A stretch of 64,000 bases of DNA from positions 41,575 to 105,574 of the forward strand of contig NZ_JAGKJI010000023.1 in assembly GCF_020329485.1 (NCBI RefSeq), read 5' to 3'. A program made the translations under genes and the position numbers. Below, one piece after another: positions 34,399 to 44,200 of the stretch (positions are counted from its first letter, which is position 1; each line of letters begins with the position of its first letter). Origin of the DNA: Bradyrhizobium cenepequi. Its GTDB lineage: Bacteria; Pseudomonadota; Alphaproteobacteria; Rhizobiales; Xanthobacteraceae. Below the pieces are notes generated by a model. It was not told where the DNA came from, did no database searches, and was given only the letters and a program-made list of their open reading frames with translations.

Positions 34399-35379
34399 AT
34401 GCTCGCTTTCACTCTTCGTCGCGCGCTTCAGGCCATCGGCGTCATGATCGCTGTGGGGATCATCTCGTTCTCGATGTTCCGCTTCGCCGGAGATCCCGTA
34501 AACCAGATCGTTTCGATCGACACCTCGGCCGCGGAACGGGCGTCGATCCGCCAGTCGCTCGGCCTCGACGATCCCGTGCTGGTGCAGTTCGGCCGCTACC
34601 TGGTCAACGCCGCGCAGTTCAAGTTCGGCGTTTCCTATCAGTTCCGCCAGCCGGTCTCGACGTTGTTGATGGAGCGGATGCCGGCGACGCTGGAGCTTGC
34701 GATCTGCGCCACGGTGCTCGCGATGGTGTTCGGCATTTTGATGGGCGTCTATTCGGCGCTCAGGCGCGACACCCTGCTCGCCAAACTATTCCAGGCGGTG
34801 TCGCTGATCGGCATCTCGCTGCCGACCTTCCTGATCGGCATCTTGCTGATCTATCTGTTCGCGGTAACACTCGGCTGGTTGCCCTCGTTCGGCCGCGGCG
34901 AGGTGGTGCGGCTCGGCTGGTGGACGACCGGGCTGCTCACCGTGTCTGGCTTGAAGGCGCTGATCATGCCCTCGATCACGCTCGGCCTGTTCCAGATGAC
35001 CTTGATCATGCGATTGGTGCGCGCGGAAATGCTGGAAGTGCTGCGCACCGACTATATCCGCTTTGCCCGCGCCCGCGGGCTCACCACGCGGGCGATCCAC
35101 TTCGGCCATGCGCTGAAGAACACGCTGGTTCCCGTGATCACCGTGGCCGGTTTGCAGTTTGGCTCGGTTATTGCATTTGCGATCATCACGGAAACCGTGT
35201 TCCAGTGGCCCGGCATGGGCCTGATGTTCGTGCAAGCGGTGCAAAACGTCGATATCCCGATCATGGCGGCTTACCTGCTGATGGTTTCGCTGATCTTCGT
35301 CACCATCAACCTGGTGGTCGATATCCTCTACACCATCGTCGACCCGCGCCTGCGCGCGACCATCAGCCGCCCGGCTTAA
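34399..35379 (+). CDS. Peptide ABC transporter permease (DppB type)
   Basis: 326 residues with six membrane segments. N-terminal LRRALQAIGVMIAVGIISFSMFR, the family motif RADPxN-like ERASIRQSLGLDDPVLVQFGRYL, and the EAA loop RAEMLEVLRTDYIRFARARGL are all present. Inner-membrane pore subunit for the importer. AAGG precedes the ATG. Confidence 0.93.
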   Translation: MLAFTLRRALQAIGVMIAVGIISFSMFRFAGDPVNQIVSIDTSAAERASIRQSLGLDDPVLVQFGRYLVNAAQFKFGVSYQFRQPVSTLLMERMPATLELAICATVLAMVFGILMGVYSALRRDTLLAKLFQAVSLIGISLPTFLIGILLIYLFAVTLGWLPSFGRGEVVRLGWWTTGLLTVSGLKALIMPSITLGLFQMTLIMRLVRAEMLEVLRTDYIRFARARGLTTRAIHFGHALKNTLVPVITVAGLQFGSVIAFAIITETVFQWPGMGLMFVQAVQNVDIPIMAAYLLMVSLIFVTINLVVDILYTIVDPRLRATISRPA

Positions 35380-35394
35380 GACGAGATTCTTGAG

Positions 35395-36366
35395 ATGTCC
35401 GACGCCGTCGTTCCAGACCGAACCGATTCCAACGCGCCATCCGTGCGTCCTGACGGCGGCTGGTTCAGGCGCGCGTTCGAAAGCGACCTGTTCTATTCGT
35501 TCCGCCGCTCCAGGCTGACGATGCTGGCGGCCGCCGTCACCGTGCTGTTCTTCCTGCTCGCAATCTTTGCGTCAGTTCTGGCGGTACAGAACCCGTTCGA
35601 TCCAGCGCAGCTACAATTGATGAATTCGCGCATCTCACCACTGTGGACCGCCGACGGCCAGAGCCCGTTCCTGCTCGGCACCGACGAGCAGGGCCGCGAC
35701 GTCTTCTCCGCGATCCTCTACGGCTTGCGGATTTCGCTCACGGTCGGCGTGCTCGGCGTGGTTCTTGCCGGCGTGCTCGGCATCACGCTCGGATTGATCG
35801 CGGGCTATGTCGGCGGCGCCGTCGACAGCGTCATCATGCGGATCGCCGACGTGCAGCTCACTTTCCCCGCCATCCTGATCGCGCTGCTCGTCAACGGCGT
35901 CGCCAAATCGATCCTGGGCAATCGGCTCGACGCCATGAGCACGCTGGTGGTGCTGGTGATTGCGATCGGGCTGAGCTTTTGGGTGCAATATGCCCGCACC
36001 GTGCGCGGCTCGGTCATGGTGGAGAAGAACAAGGACTATGTCGCCGCCGCGCAACTGATCGGCCTGCCCGCGCAGAAGATCATGCTACGTCATGTGCTGC
36101 CCAACACGATGGGCCCGATCCTCGTCATCGCCACCATCAATTTGGCATTGGCCATCATCACCGAGGCGACGTTGTCGTTCCTGGGGTCTGGCATGCCCGA
36201 CACCATGCCCTCGCTCGGCACGCTGATCCGGATCGGCAACAATTATCTGTTCGCCGGCGAATGGTGGATTGTCGCCTTCCCGGGCCTTGCGCTGGCCGGC
36301 CTGATACTCTCGATCAACCTGCTCGGCGACTGGCTGCGCGACGCGCTCAATCCGAAGCTCCGATGA
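35395..36366 (+). CDS. Peptide ABC transporter permease (DppC type)
   Basis: 323 residues. A cytoplasmic N-terminal region of about 40 residues, then six membrane segments. The substrate-side motif LLGTDEQGRDVFSAILYGLRISL and the EAA loop VRGSVMVEKNKDYVAAAQLIGLP are typical of DppC/OppC. The stop overlaps the start of the next gene (ATGA). Confidence 0.93.
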   Translation: MSDAVVPDRTDSNAPSVRPDGGWFRRAFESDLFYSFRRSRLTMLAAAVTVLFFLLAIFASVLAVQNPFDPAQLQLMNSRISPLWTADGQSPFLLGTDEQGRDVFSAILYGLRISLTVGVLGVVLAGVLGITLGLIAGYVGGAVDSVIMRIADVQLTFPAILIALLVNGVAKSILGNRLDAMSTLVVLVIAIGLSFWVQYARTVRGSVMVEKNKDYVAAAQLIGLPAQKIMLRHVLPNTMGPILVIATINLALAIITEATLSFLGSGMPDTMPSLGTLIRIGNNYLFAGEWWIVAFPGLALAGLILSINLLGDWLRDALNPKLR

Positions 36367-37349
36367 CTGTGCCCGTCCTCTCCGTGCGTGACCTTAAGGT
36401 GGAGTTCGTCACCCGCCGCGCCACGTTGCGCGCGATCGACGGCGTCTCCTTCGACATCGCCAAAGGCGAGGTGCTGGGCGTGGTCGGCGAATCCGGCGCC
36501 GGCAAGTCGGTCACCGGCCTTGCTGTGATTGGCCTGATCGATCCGCCTGGCCGCATCTCCGGCGGCGAGATCCTGCTCTCGGGCATGCGCATCGATCACT
36601 TGCCGGCCGAGGAGATCCGGCGCGTGCGGGGAAAGCGGATCGGCATGATCTTCCAGGATCCGCTGACGAGCCTCAATCCGCTCTACCGGATCGGCGACCA
36701 GATCGTCGAGACCATCCGCACCCACACCAATCTCTCCGAAAGCGCCGCGCGCAAACGCGCCATCGACCTGCTTGCCGAGGTCGGCATTCCCGCGCCGGAA
36801 AAGCGCGTCGACGGCTATCCGCACGAATTCTCCGGCGGGATGCGCCAGCGCGTCGTGATTGCGCTCGCGATCTGCGCCGAGCCGGAGCTGATCATCGCCG
36901 ACGAGCCGACCACCGCGCTCGACGTTTCCGTGCAGGCGCAGATCATCGCATTGATCAAGCGGCTCGGTCGCGACCACGGCACCGCCGTGATGCTGGTGAC
37001 GCACGACATGGGCGTGATCGCCGAGACCTGCGACCGCGTCGCGGTGATGTATTCCGGCCGCATCGCCGAGATCGGCCCGGTGCAGGACGTCGTCCGCAAT
37101 CCGCTGCATCCCTACGCCAAGGGCCTGATGGGCGCGATCCCGACGCTTGCGGGCGAGGACAAGCGGCTGGTGCAGATCCCCGGCTCGATGCCGCGGCTGT
37201 CGGCGATTCCGCCCGGCTGCCCGTTCAACCCGCGCTGTGCCTTTGCCTTCGACCGCTGCCGGGTCGAGCGTCCCGAACCGCTTCCGAACGGCGCGCAGGC
37301 CGTCGCCTGCCATCTCTACGATCGCGCCGCCGAGGAGAGCGCAGCATGA
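36363..37349 (+). CDS. Peptide ABC transporter ATP-binding protein (DppD type)
   Basis: 328 residues. Walker A GESGAGKS, Q-loop MIFQDPLTSLNP, signature FSGGMRQR and Walker B LIIADEPTTALD are intact. The C-terminal oligopeptide/dipeptide domain has the CPFNPRC and C...H cysteine cluster seen in DppD. The ATG overlaps the permease stop; the gene ends with an ATGA overlap into the next ATPase. Confidence 0.94.
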   Translation: MTVPVLSVRDLKVEFVTRRATLRAIDGVSFDIAKGEVLGVVGESGAGKSVTGLAVIGLIDPPGRISGGEILLSGMRIDHLPAEEIRRVRGKRIGMIFQDPLTSLNPLYRIGDQIVETIRTHTNLSESAARKRAIDLLAEVGIPAPEKRVDGYPHEFSGGMRQRVVIALAICAEPELIIADEPTTALDVSVQAQIIALIKRLGRDHGTAVMLVTHDMGVIAETCDRVAVMYSGRIAEIGPVQDVVRNPLHPYAKGLMGAIPTLAGEDKRLVQIPGSMPRLSAIPPGCPFNPRCAFAFDRCRVERPEPLPNGAQAVACHLYDRAAEESAA

Positions 37350-38341
37350 CGGCGCTCGTTGAGATCAAGAATCTCCGCCGCGTGTTCGACGTGTCGAAGC
37401 CGTGGCTCAACCGCGTGCTCGAAGGCGGCCATCTCGAATTCCTCCGGGCGGTCGACGGCGTCACCTTCGATATCCGCAAGGGCGAGACCTTCGCGCTTGT
37501 CGGCGAGTCAGGCTCGGGCAAGACCACGGTCGCGCGCATGGTGGTCGGGCTGTTGCCGCCGAGCTCGGGCGAGGTCGTGATCGACGGCGTCTCGATGACC
37601 GATCCCAGGCAGGCGCAGGCGCGCCAGCGCTTGCGCCGGCGCATCCAGATGATCTTCCAGGATCCGTATGCAAGTCTCAATCCGCGTTTCCGGGTTGATG
37701 CCATTGTCTCCGAGCCGATCCGCGCCTTCGACCTGATCCAGGGCGAGCGCGACATTCGCGCGCGCGTCGGCGAATTGCTCTCCCTCGTCGGGCTGCATGC
37801 CGATGACGGGTTGAAATATCCGCACGAATTCTCTGGCGGCCAGCGCCAGCGCGTCGCGATCGCCCGCGCGCTCGCCTCGGAGGCCGAGTTCATCGTCTGC
37901 GACGAGCCGACCTCGGCGCTGGATGTTTCCGTGCAGGCGCAGATCCTCAATTTGATGCGCGACCTGCAGGACAAGTTCGGCCTCACCTATCTCTTCATCA
38001 GCCACAATCTTGCCGTCGTCCGCCACATGGCGAGCCGGATCGGCGTGATGTATCTCGGCCGCATCGTCGAGGTCGCGGAGGGCTGCGCGCTGTTCAACAA
38101 TCCGCGCATGCCCTACACCAAGATGCTGCTCGGCGCGGTTCCCGATCTCGCCATGAGTGGCCGCCAGCGCATTCCCGTGAAGGGCGAAATCCCGAACCCG
38201 ATCGATCCGCCGCCGGGATGCGCCTTCAACCCGCGCTGCCCGCTGGCGTTTGACCTGTGCCGCAAGCAGCTGCCGGAATTGATTGACGGCGTCGCTTGCC
38301 ATGCCGTGAATGCCCCCGCCGAGGCTGCCGCGCCGGCGTGA
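37346..38341 (+). CDS. Peptide ABC transporter ATP-binding protein (DppF type)
   Basis: 331 residues. Walker A GESGSGKTT, Q-loop MIFQDPYASLNP, signature FSGGQRQR, Walker B FIVCDEPTSALD. The C-terminus has CAFNPRCPLAFDLC. Second ATPase of the importer. It is followed after 98 nt by the GGT-like gene, which is probably in the same transcript. Confidence 0.94.
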   Translation: MTALVEIKNLRRVFDVSKPWLNRVLEGGHLEFLRAVDGVTFDIRKGETFALVGESGSGKTTVARMVVGLLPPSSGEVVIDGVSMTDPRQAQARQRLRRRIQMIFQDPYASLNPRFRVDAIVSEPIRAFDLIQGERDIRARVGELLSLVGLHADDGLKYPHEFSGGQRQRVAIARALASEAEFIVCDEPTSALDVSVQAQILNLMRDLQDKFGLTYLFISHNLAVVRHMASRIGVMYLGRIVEVAEGCALFNNPRMPYTKMLLGAVPDLAMSGRQRIPVKGEIPNPIDPPPGCAFNPRCPLAFDLCRKQLPELIDGVACHAVNAPAEAAAPA

Positions 38342-38439
38342 TCACGTGGATGCGACATAGCCATGCCGGCTGCGCCGTTGGCAGCGCCTCGTGCCTGTGA
38401 TCAAGTGCGCCCGCCAAAAAAACAACTGGTGGCCCAGCC

Positions 38440-40245
38440 ATGAGCAATATCAATCCCGATCCGTTCACGACGCGTCCCGAGATCGAAGGCACGTTCGGCG
38501 TCATCACCTCGACGCACTGGATCGCGACCGCGGTCGGCATGGCCACGCTGGAGAAAGGCGGTAACGCCTTCGATGCCGGTGTCGCCGCCGCCTTTACACT
38601 ACAGGTGGTCGAGCCGCATCTCAACGGCCCCGGCGGCGACGTGCCCATCATCGTGCATGACGTGAAGCGTGGCAGAACCGAGGTGATCTGCGGCCAGGGC
38701 CCCGCGCCGGCAAAGGCGACGATCGCGCATTACCGCAGCGAAGGACTGGAGATGGTCCCCGGCACGGGGCTGCTCGCCGCCTGCGTGCCCGGGACGTTCG
38801 AATCGTGGATGCTGCTGCTCCGCGACTATGGCACGCTAAAGCTGCGCGACGTGCTGGAGCCCGCGATCGCGTATGCTCGCGACGGTTTTCCGCTGGTCGA
38901 GCGCGCTTGCGCCACCATCAAAACGGTCGAGCAATTATTCCGGACACACTGGCCGACCTCGGCGGAGGTCTACCTGCCCAACAACGAGGTGCCAAAGCCC
39001 GGTACGATCTTCACCAACAAGCGCCTTTCGGAAACCTACGCCCGCATCCTGCAGGAGGCGGAAAGCGTAGGCGGCGACCGCGTCGCGCAGATCGAGCGCG
39101 CGCGCCAGGCGTGGTCGAAGGGTTTTGTCGCCGAAGCGATCGACAACTTCTGCCGCACCCGCGATGTGATGGATGTCTCCGGCTCGCCGCACCGCGGCGT
39201 GCTCTCGGCTAACGACATGGCGCGCTGGCAGCCGACCGTCGAAGCGCCGCTGACCTACGATTACGGCCGCTACACCGTCTGCAAGGCCGGCGTCTGGAGC
39301 CAGGGCCCGGTGATGCTGCAGCAGCTCGCACTGCTGAAGGGTTTTGACCTCGACGGCCTCGATCCCACCAGCGCCGATTTCATCCATCTGCAGATCGAAT
39401 GCGCCAAGCTTGCTTATGCCGATCGCGAGACGTTCTACGGCGATCCCAATTTCACGGAGATCCCGATCGAGACGCTGCTGTCGGACGCCTACAACGACGA
39501 GCGCCGCAAGCTGATCTCGAAGGACAGGGCCTCGCTCGACTTTATTCCCGGCTCGGTCGAAGGCTTTGGCGCAGTGGTGAAGCTGCGGCGTGCCGAGGGG
39601 CATCGCGAGGCGGTCGGCGCGATGGGCGCGGGCGAGCCTACTGTCGGCCGCTTCGGCGAGGTGCGCGGCGACACCGTGCATTTCGACATCATCGACAAGG
39701 CCGGCAACATAATCTCGGCAACGCCCTCAGGCGGCTGGCTGCAATCCTCACCCGTCATCCCCGAGCTCGGGTTCTGCCTCGGCAGCCGTGCGCAGATGTT
39801 CTGGCTGGAGGAGAACCATCCCGCCTCGCTCGCGCCGGGCAAGCGCCCGCGCACGACGCTCTCGCCCACCATGGCGCTGCGCGATGGCGAGCCGTATCTG
39901 GCTTGGGGCTCGCCGGGCGGCGACCAACAGGACCAATGGATCACGCAGTTCTTCCTCCGCCACGTCCATGCCAATCTGAACCTGCAGGAGGCGATCGACG
40001 CGCCGGCCTGGCATTCCGAGCATTTCCCGATTTCGTTCTGGCCCCGCACCGCGCGTCCGGGCGTGCTCGTGGTCGAAGGCCGCGTGCCCAAGGCGAGCAT
40101 CGACGAATTGCAGCGTCGCGGCCACATCATCGAGGTCGGCCCGGACTGGTCGGAGGGCCGCCTGACTGCCGCCTCGCGGTTGGGGCGCAGGCGCCGCGCC
40201 GCCGCCAATCCGCGGGGCATGCAAGGTTACGCCGCTGGAAGGTAG
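38440..40245 (+). CDS. Gamma-glutamyltransferase family hydrolase without signal peptide
   Basis: 601 residues, Ntn-hydrolase GGT family. The self-processing nucleophile is most likely Thr412 in GDTVHFDIIDKAGN, giving a large and a small subunit. Other family features are the N-terminal ATAVGMATLEKGGNAFDAGVAAAF, GPGGD and the late SPTMALRDGEPYLAWGSPGGD. No signal peptide is visible (MSNINPDPFTTRPEIEG), unlike periplasmic GGT, so the enzyme is predicted cytoplasmic. Its place behind a peptide importer suggests it cleaves imported gamma-glutamyl compounds. Confidence 0.9.
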   Translation: MSNINPDPFTTRPEIEGTFGVITSTHWIATAVGMATLEKGGNAFDAGVAAAFTLQVVEPHLNGPGGDVPIIVHDVKRGRTEVICGQGPAPAKATIAHYRSEGLEMVPGTGLLAACVPGTFESWMLLLRDYGTLKLRDVLEPAIAYARDGFPLVERACATIKTVEQLFRTHWPTSAEVYLPNNEVPKPGTIFTNKRLSETYARILQEAESVGGDRVAQIERARQAWSKGFVAEAIDNFCRTRDVMDVSGSPHRGVLSANDMARWQPTVEAPLTYDYGRYTVCKAGVWSQGPVMLQQLALLKGFDLDGLDPTSADFIHLQIECAKLAYADRETFYGDPNFTEIPIETLLSDAYNDERRKLISKDRASLDFIPGSVEGFGAVVKLRRAEGHREAVGAMGAGEPTVGRFGEVRGDTVHFDIIDKAGNIISATPSGGWLQSSPVIPELGFCLGSRAQMFWLEENHPASLAPGKRPRTTLSPTMALRDGEPYLAWGSPGGDQQDQWITQFFLRHVHANLNLQEAIDAPAWHSEHFPISFWPRTARPGVLVVEGRVPKASIDELQRRGHIIEVGPDWSEGRLTAASRLGRRRRAAANPRGMQGYAAGR

Positions 40246-40268
40246 CTGACCCAAGTCGCGCTCCATAT

Positions 40269-40394
40269 CCCTCATGGTGAGGAGGCGCGTTAGCGCCGTC
40301 TCCGGACGATGCTTCGCATCGCCGGGAGAACCATGAGGCCCGGCCAGTGGCCTCAATCCTTCGAGACGCGCGTGCCGCGCTCCTCAGGATGAGG
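40269..40394. repeat. Palindromic intergenic repeat, family B
   Basis: Arms CCCTCATGGTGAGGAGGCGC and GCTCCTCAGGATGAGG with an internal CGATGCTTCGCATCGCC hairpin. It lies between the convergent GGT-like and RidA-like genes, so it may act as a shared terminator. Confidence 0.85.
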
Positions 40395-40408
40395 AGATAC
40401 ATCGCGCC

Positions 40409-41152
40409 TTAAATCACCAGCTCCCGCAGCACGCGGCGGCAATCCATCTCGTATTCGAGATCGACCACCGGCGGCCGGGCGAAATGCCAGGTCAGACCGG
40501 AGCGGGTGGCGCCGCGGCGCACCAGTTCGTCGGCAATGTGCGGATGGAAATCATGTATGGTATAGGCATGCACGCCGGTGGTGTCCTGCCAGGTGAAGCC
40601 GAATTCGGCGAGCTGCCGCTCCATCTCACCGACGGTGAAGCGCACCTTCTCCTTCCACGCTTCCGCGCTCATGTCGCGATAGCGCACGATGCGTTCGGGA
40701 TAGCTGCCGCTACCGCCGCGTGCCTCGGCTCCGCCGGCGATCACGAAAGACGGCGAGGTCCCCGTGCTCCGGCGCGTGAACGAGAATGCGTAGAATGACG
40801 GCTCGGCAGGCGGATCGATCTCGGGACAGACATTGCTGCGCGCCACCGGATTGGTGGTGCCATCGAACAATCCCCACTCCGCGAGTGTCTTCACATAGTG
40901 CTCGTTGAAGGCGCGAAAGCCCGTCTCCGAGACCGCCGCCGGCGAACGCAGCTCGCAGGCACAGAACGAGGTGAGAGGTCGTCCCGCCGCCTGGATATGG
41001 CTTGCGATCCGCGCAAAGCCTTCGGCAAGCGGCACCAACCTGTCGAAGCGCACGCGCTCAACCTCGAAGCCGGGATTGGCGGCCGCGCCGCTCGAATACT
41101 GGAACACGGCCGGAATGAAACGATAGTTGCCGGGTGCGAAATCACTCACCAT
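40409..41152 (-). CDS. RidA/YjgF-like protein, divergent member
   Basis: 247 residues from the ATG at 41152 (GGGGAGAAC upstream). The C-terminal part has a RidA-like arrangement: SPSFVIAGGAEARG, then MSAEAWKEKVRFTVGEMERQLAEFGFTWQDTTGVHAYTIHD, and an ending VVDLEYEMDCRRV like the RidA VEIE strand. The N-terminal 120 residues are extra. RidA enzymes hydrolyse reactive imines and enamines. The assignment is by pattern only; it could be a distinct deaminase-like family. Converges with the GGT-like gene. Confidence 0.6.
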   Translation of the reverse strand: MVSDFAPGNYRFIPAVFQYSSGAAANPGFEVERVRFDRLVPLAEGFARIASHIQAAGRPLTSFCACELRSPAAVSETGFRAFNEHYVKTLAEWGLFDGTTNPVARSNVCPEIDPPAEPSFYAFSFTRRSTGTSPSFVIAGGAEARGGSGSYPERIVRYRDMSAEAWKEKVRFTVGEMERQLAEFGFTWQDTTGVHAYTIHDFHPHIADELVRRGATRSGLTWHFARPPVVDLEYEMDCRRVLRELVI

Positions 41153-41283
41153 GTCCGTTCTCCCCAAATCTTATTAGTCGCATGCGCGCTTGCCACTTCT
41201 ACGCATGTTTCGCAAGAAACCAAAAGGGCAGCAACGGTAGAACCGTCGCCGCCCTTTCGCTGAGACTTTGGGGCCAAGAAGTC

Positions 41284-44200
41284 TCAGGTAGGCTTGAGCG
41301 CCCCGTCACCGCCGACCTCGTAGTCGGCGATCTGCTTGTTGCGCTCCGACGTCGCCCTCGCCCGGTGGTCGGTGGCGATCGTCACGTAAACCGCGGGCAG
41401 CACGAACAGCGTGAACAGTGTGCCGATCAGCATGCCCGCGACCACGACGAGGCCGATCGAGAAGCGGCTGGCCGCGCCGGCACCCGAGGCGGTCAATAGC
41501 GGGATCAGGCCGGTGACCATGGCCGCCGTGGTCATCAGGATCGGACGCAACCGGATGCGGGCGGCCATCTCGATGGCCGAACGGCGGTCGAGCCCCTCGT
41601 TGAGCTGCAGCTCGTTGGCGAATTCCACCATCAGGATGCCGTGCTTGGTGATTAGGCCGACCAGCGTCAGCAACCCGACCTGCGTATAGATGTTCATGGT
41701 CGCGACGCCGAAAAACAGCGGGATCAACGCGCCGACGATCGCCATGGGCACGGAGACCATGATGACCAGCGGGTCACGCAAGCTCTCGAATTGCGCCGCC
41801 AGCACCAGGAAGATGATGATCACGGCGAACGCAAAGGTGATGACGAGCTGGTTGCCCTCCTGCACATATTGCCGCGAGTCCGCCAGATAGTCGTGGCTGA
41901 AGCCGGCAGGCAAGTTCTTCGCCTCCTTCTCGAGGAAATCGACCGCCTGGCCGACCGTCACGCCCGGCATCGGCACCGCCGAGAAGGTCGCCGAGTTGAG
42001 CTGGTTGTAGTGCGTCAGCGCGTTCGGATCGGTGCCCGTCTCGATCGAGACGACGGTCGAAATCGGCACCAACTGCCCGGTGTTCGTCGGCACGTAATAG
42101 CCGCCAAGCGCCTCTGGCGACAGGCGAACCGCGCGCGGCACCTGCGGGATTACCTGGTACGAACGTCCCTCCAGGTTGAAGCGGTTGACGTAATTGCCGC
42201 CCAATAGCGTAGCCAGCGTGGCGCCGACCTGCTGCATGTTGATGCCGAGGTCGCTTGCCTTGGAACGGTCGACGCGGATCCGCACCACCGGCTGGTTGAA
42301 GTTAAGGTCGCTGTCCGAGACGATGAACATGCCGCTCTTGCGCGCGGCGGCCTTCAATTTCTCCATCTGCTCATAGATGGCCTGGAAGCTCGCGGTCGAA
42401 TTGATCACCATCTGCACCGGCAGGCCGCCCGGACCTCCCGGCAGCGGCGGCAGGTTGAAGGCGAAGGCATTGACGCCTTCGATCTTGGACAGCTCCGCCT
42501 GCACCAGCGGCTTCAATGCGATCGACGAACGTTTGCGCTCATCCCACGGGGTGAGCAACATGCCGGCGATGCCGCTTTGCGCGCTCGGCGTGCCGTTCAG
42601 CACAAAGCGCAGATCCGTCTCCGGAAACTTCTGGAACGCCTTGTCCATCTTCTCGCCGTAGAAGTCGATGTAGTCGATGTTCGCGTATTTCGGCGCCTTG
42701 GTCAGCGCGAACACGATGCCCTGATCCTCTTCCGGCGCGAGCTCCTTCATGGTGTGCATGTAGAGGAAGCCGACAAGGCCCAGAATCGTCAGCGCGAACA
42801 GGCCGGTGATCGGACGGTAGTCGAGCGAGCGGTCAAGTTTGCGACCGTACCAGCGCGTCACCGCACCGAACACCCGGTTGACCACTCGCGCGAAACGTCC
42901 TTCCTCGGTATTCTTCAGGAGCACCGAGCACATCATCGGCGACAGCGTCAGCGCGATCACGCCCGACACGATCACCGAGCCCGCCAGCGTAAAGGCGAAT
43001 TCGCGGAACAGTGCACCGGTAAGGCCGCCAAGGAAGCCGATCGGTGCGTACACCGCGGCGAGCGTGATGGTCATCGAGATGACCGGGCCCACGATCTCAC
43101 GCGCACCGATCAGTGAGGCCTGGACCGGCGTCTTGCCCTCCTCGAGGTGGCGATGGATGTTCTCCACCACCACGATGGCATCATCGACCACGAGACCGAT
43201 CGCGAGCACCATCGCCAGCAGTGTAAGGAGATTGATACTGAAGCCCATGATCAGCATCAGGCTGCAGACACCGACCAGCGACAGCGGGATCGTCACCACG
43301 GGGATGATGACCGACCGGATCGAGGCCAGGAACAGGAAGATCACCACGATGACGATGACGACGGCTTCGCCGAGCGTCTTCTCCACCTCGTCGATCGACG
43401 ACTGAATGAACTTGGTGGAATCGTAGGCCACCTTCATCTTCAGCGACGGCGGCAGGTTGCGCTCGAGCTCCGGGAACAGGGCGCGGACGCCCTTCACCAG
43501 CGTCAGCGGGTTGCCTTGCGGAGTCGCGTTGATACCGATGAAGATCGCATGCTCGCCATTGAAGGCGACGCTCGCGTCCGTGCTCTGCGCGGCAAGTTCG
43601 ACTTGCGCGATATCCTCCATGCGGACGAAGCCGCCCTCCTTCGACTTCACGATCATGCGCTTGAATTCATCGATATTGCGCAGGTCAGTGTTGGTCGAGA
43701 CGTTGGAGACGACGTAGTAGCCCTTGGATTGGCCGGCGGCGGCCTGGAAGTTGTTGGCCGCAATCGCCTGCGCAACGTCTGTCGGCGATACGCCGCGGCC
43801 CGCCATCTTGACCGGGTCGAGCCACAATCGCATCGCGAAGGTCTGGCCGCCGAGGATGTCGGCGGAAGCCACGCCGTCAACCGTCGACAGTAGCGGCTGA
43901 ACCACGCGCGTGAGGTAATCCGAGATCGCCGATCCCGACAGCTCCTCACTGGAAAAGCCGAGATACATCACGGCCGTGGTCTGGCCCGTTGTCTTCGTAA
44001 CGACCGGGTCGTTCGATTCCTTCGGGATCAGGTATTTGACCGAGTTGACCTTGGCCAGCACCTCGGTGAGCGCCTGGTTCGGGTCGAAGTTCAGCTTGAT
44101 GTAGACCTGGATCGTGGAGGTGCCGAGCACCGAGGAGGAGGTGATGTAGTCGACGCCCTCGGCGGAGGCGACCGCCTGCTCGATCGGCGTCGTAATGAAG

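Noticed and set aside
42577..43893. Series of plus-strand ORFs opposite the RND pump
   Set aside because: They contain long runs of Asp, His and Arg from complementary hydrophobic codons of the pump gene.
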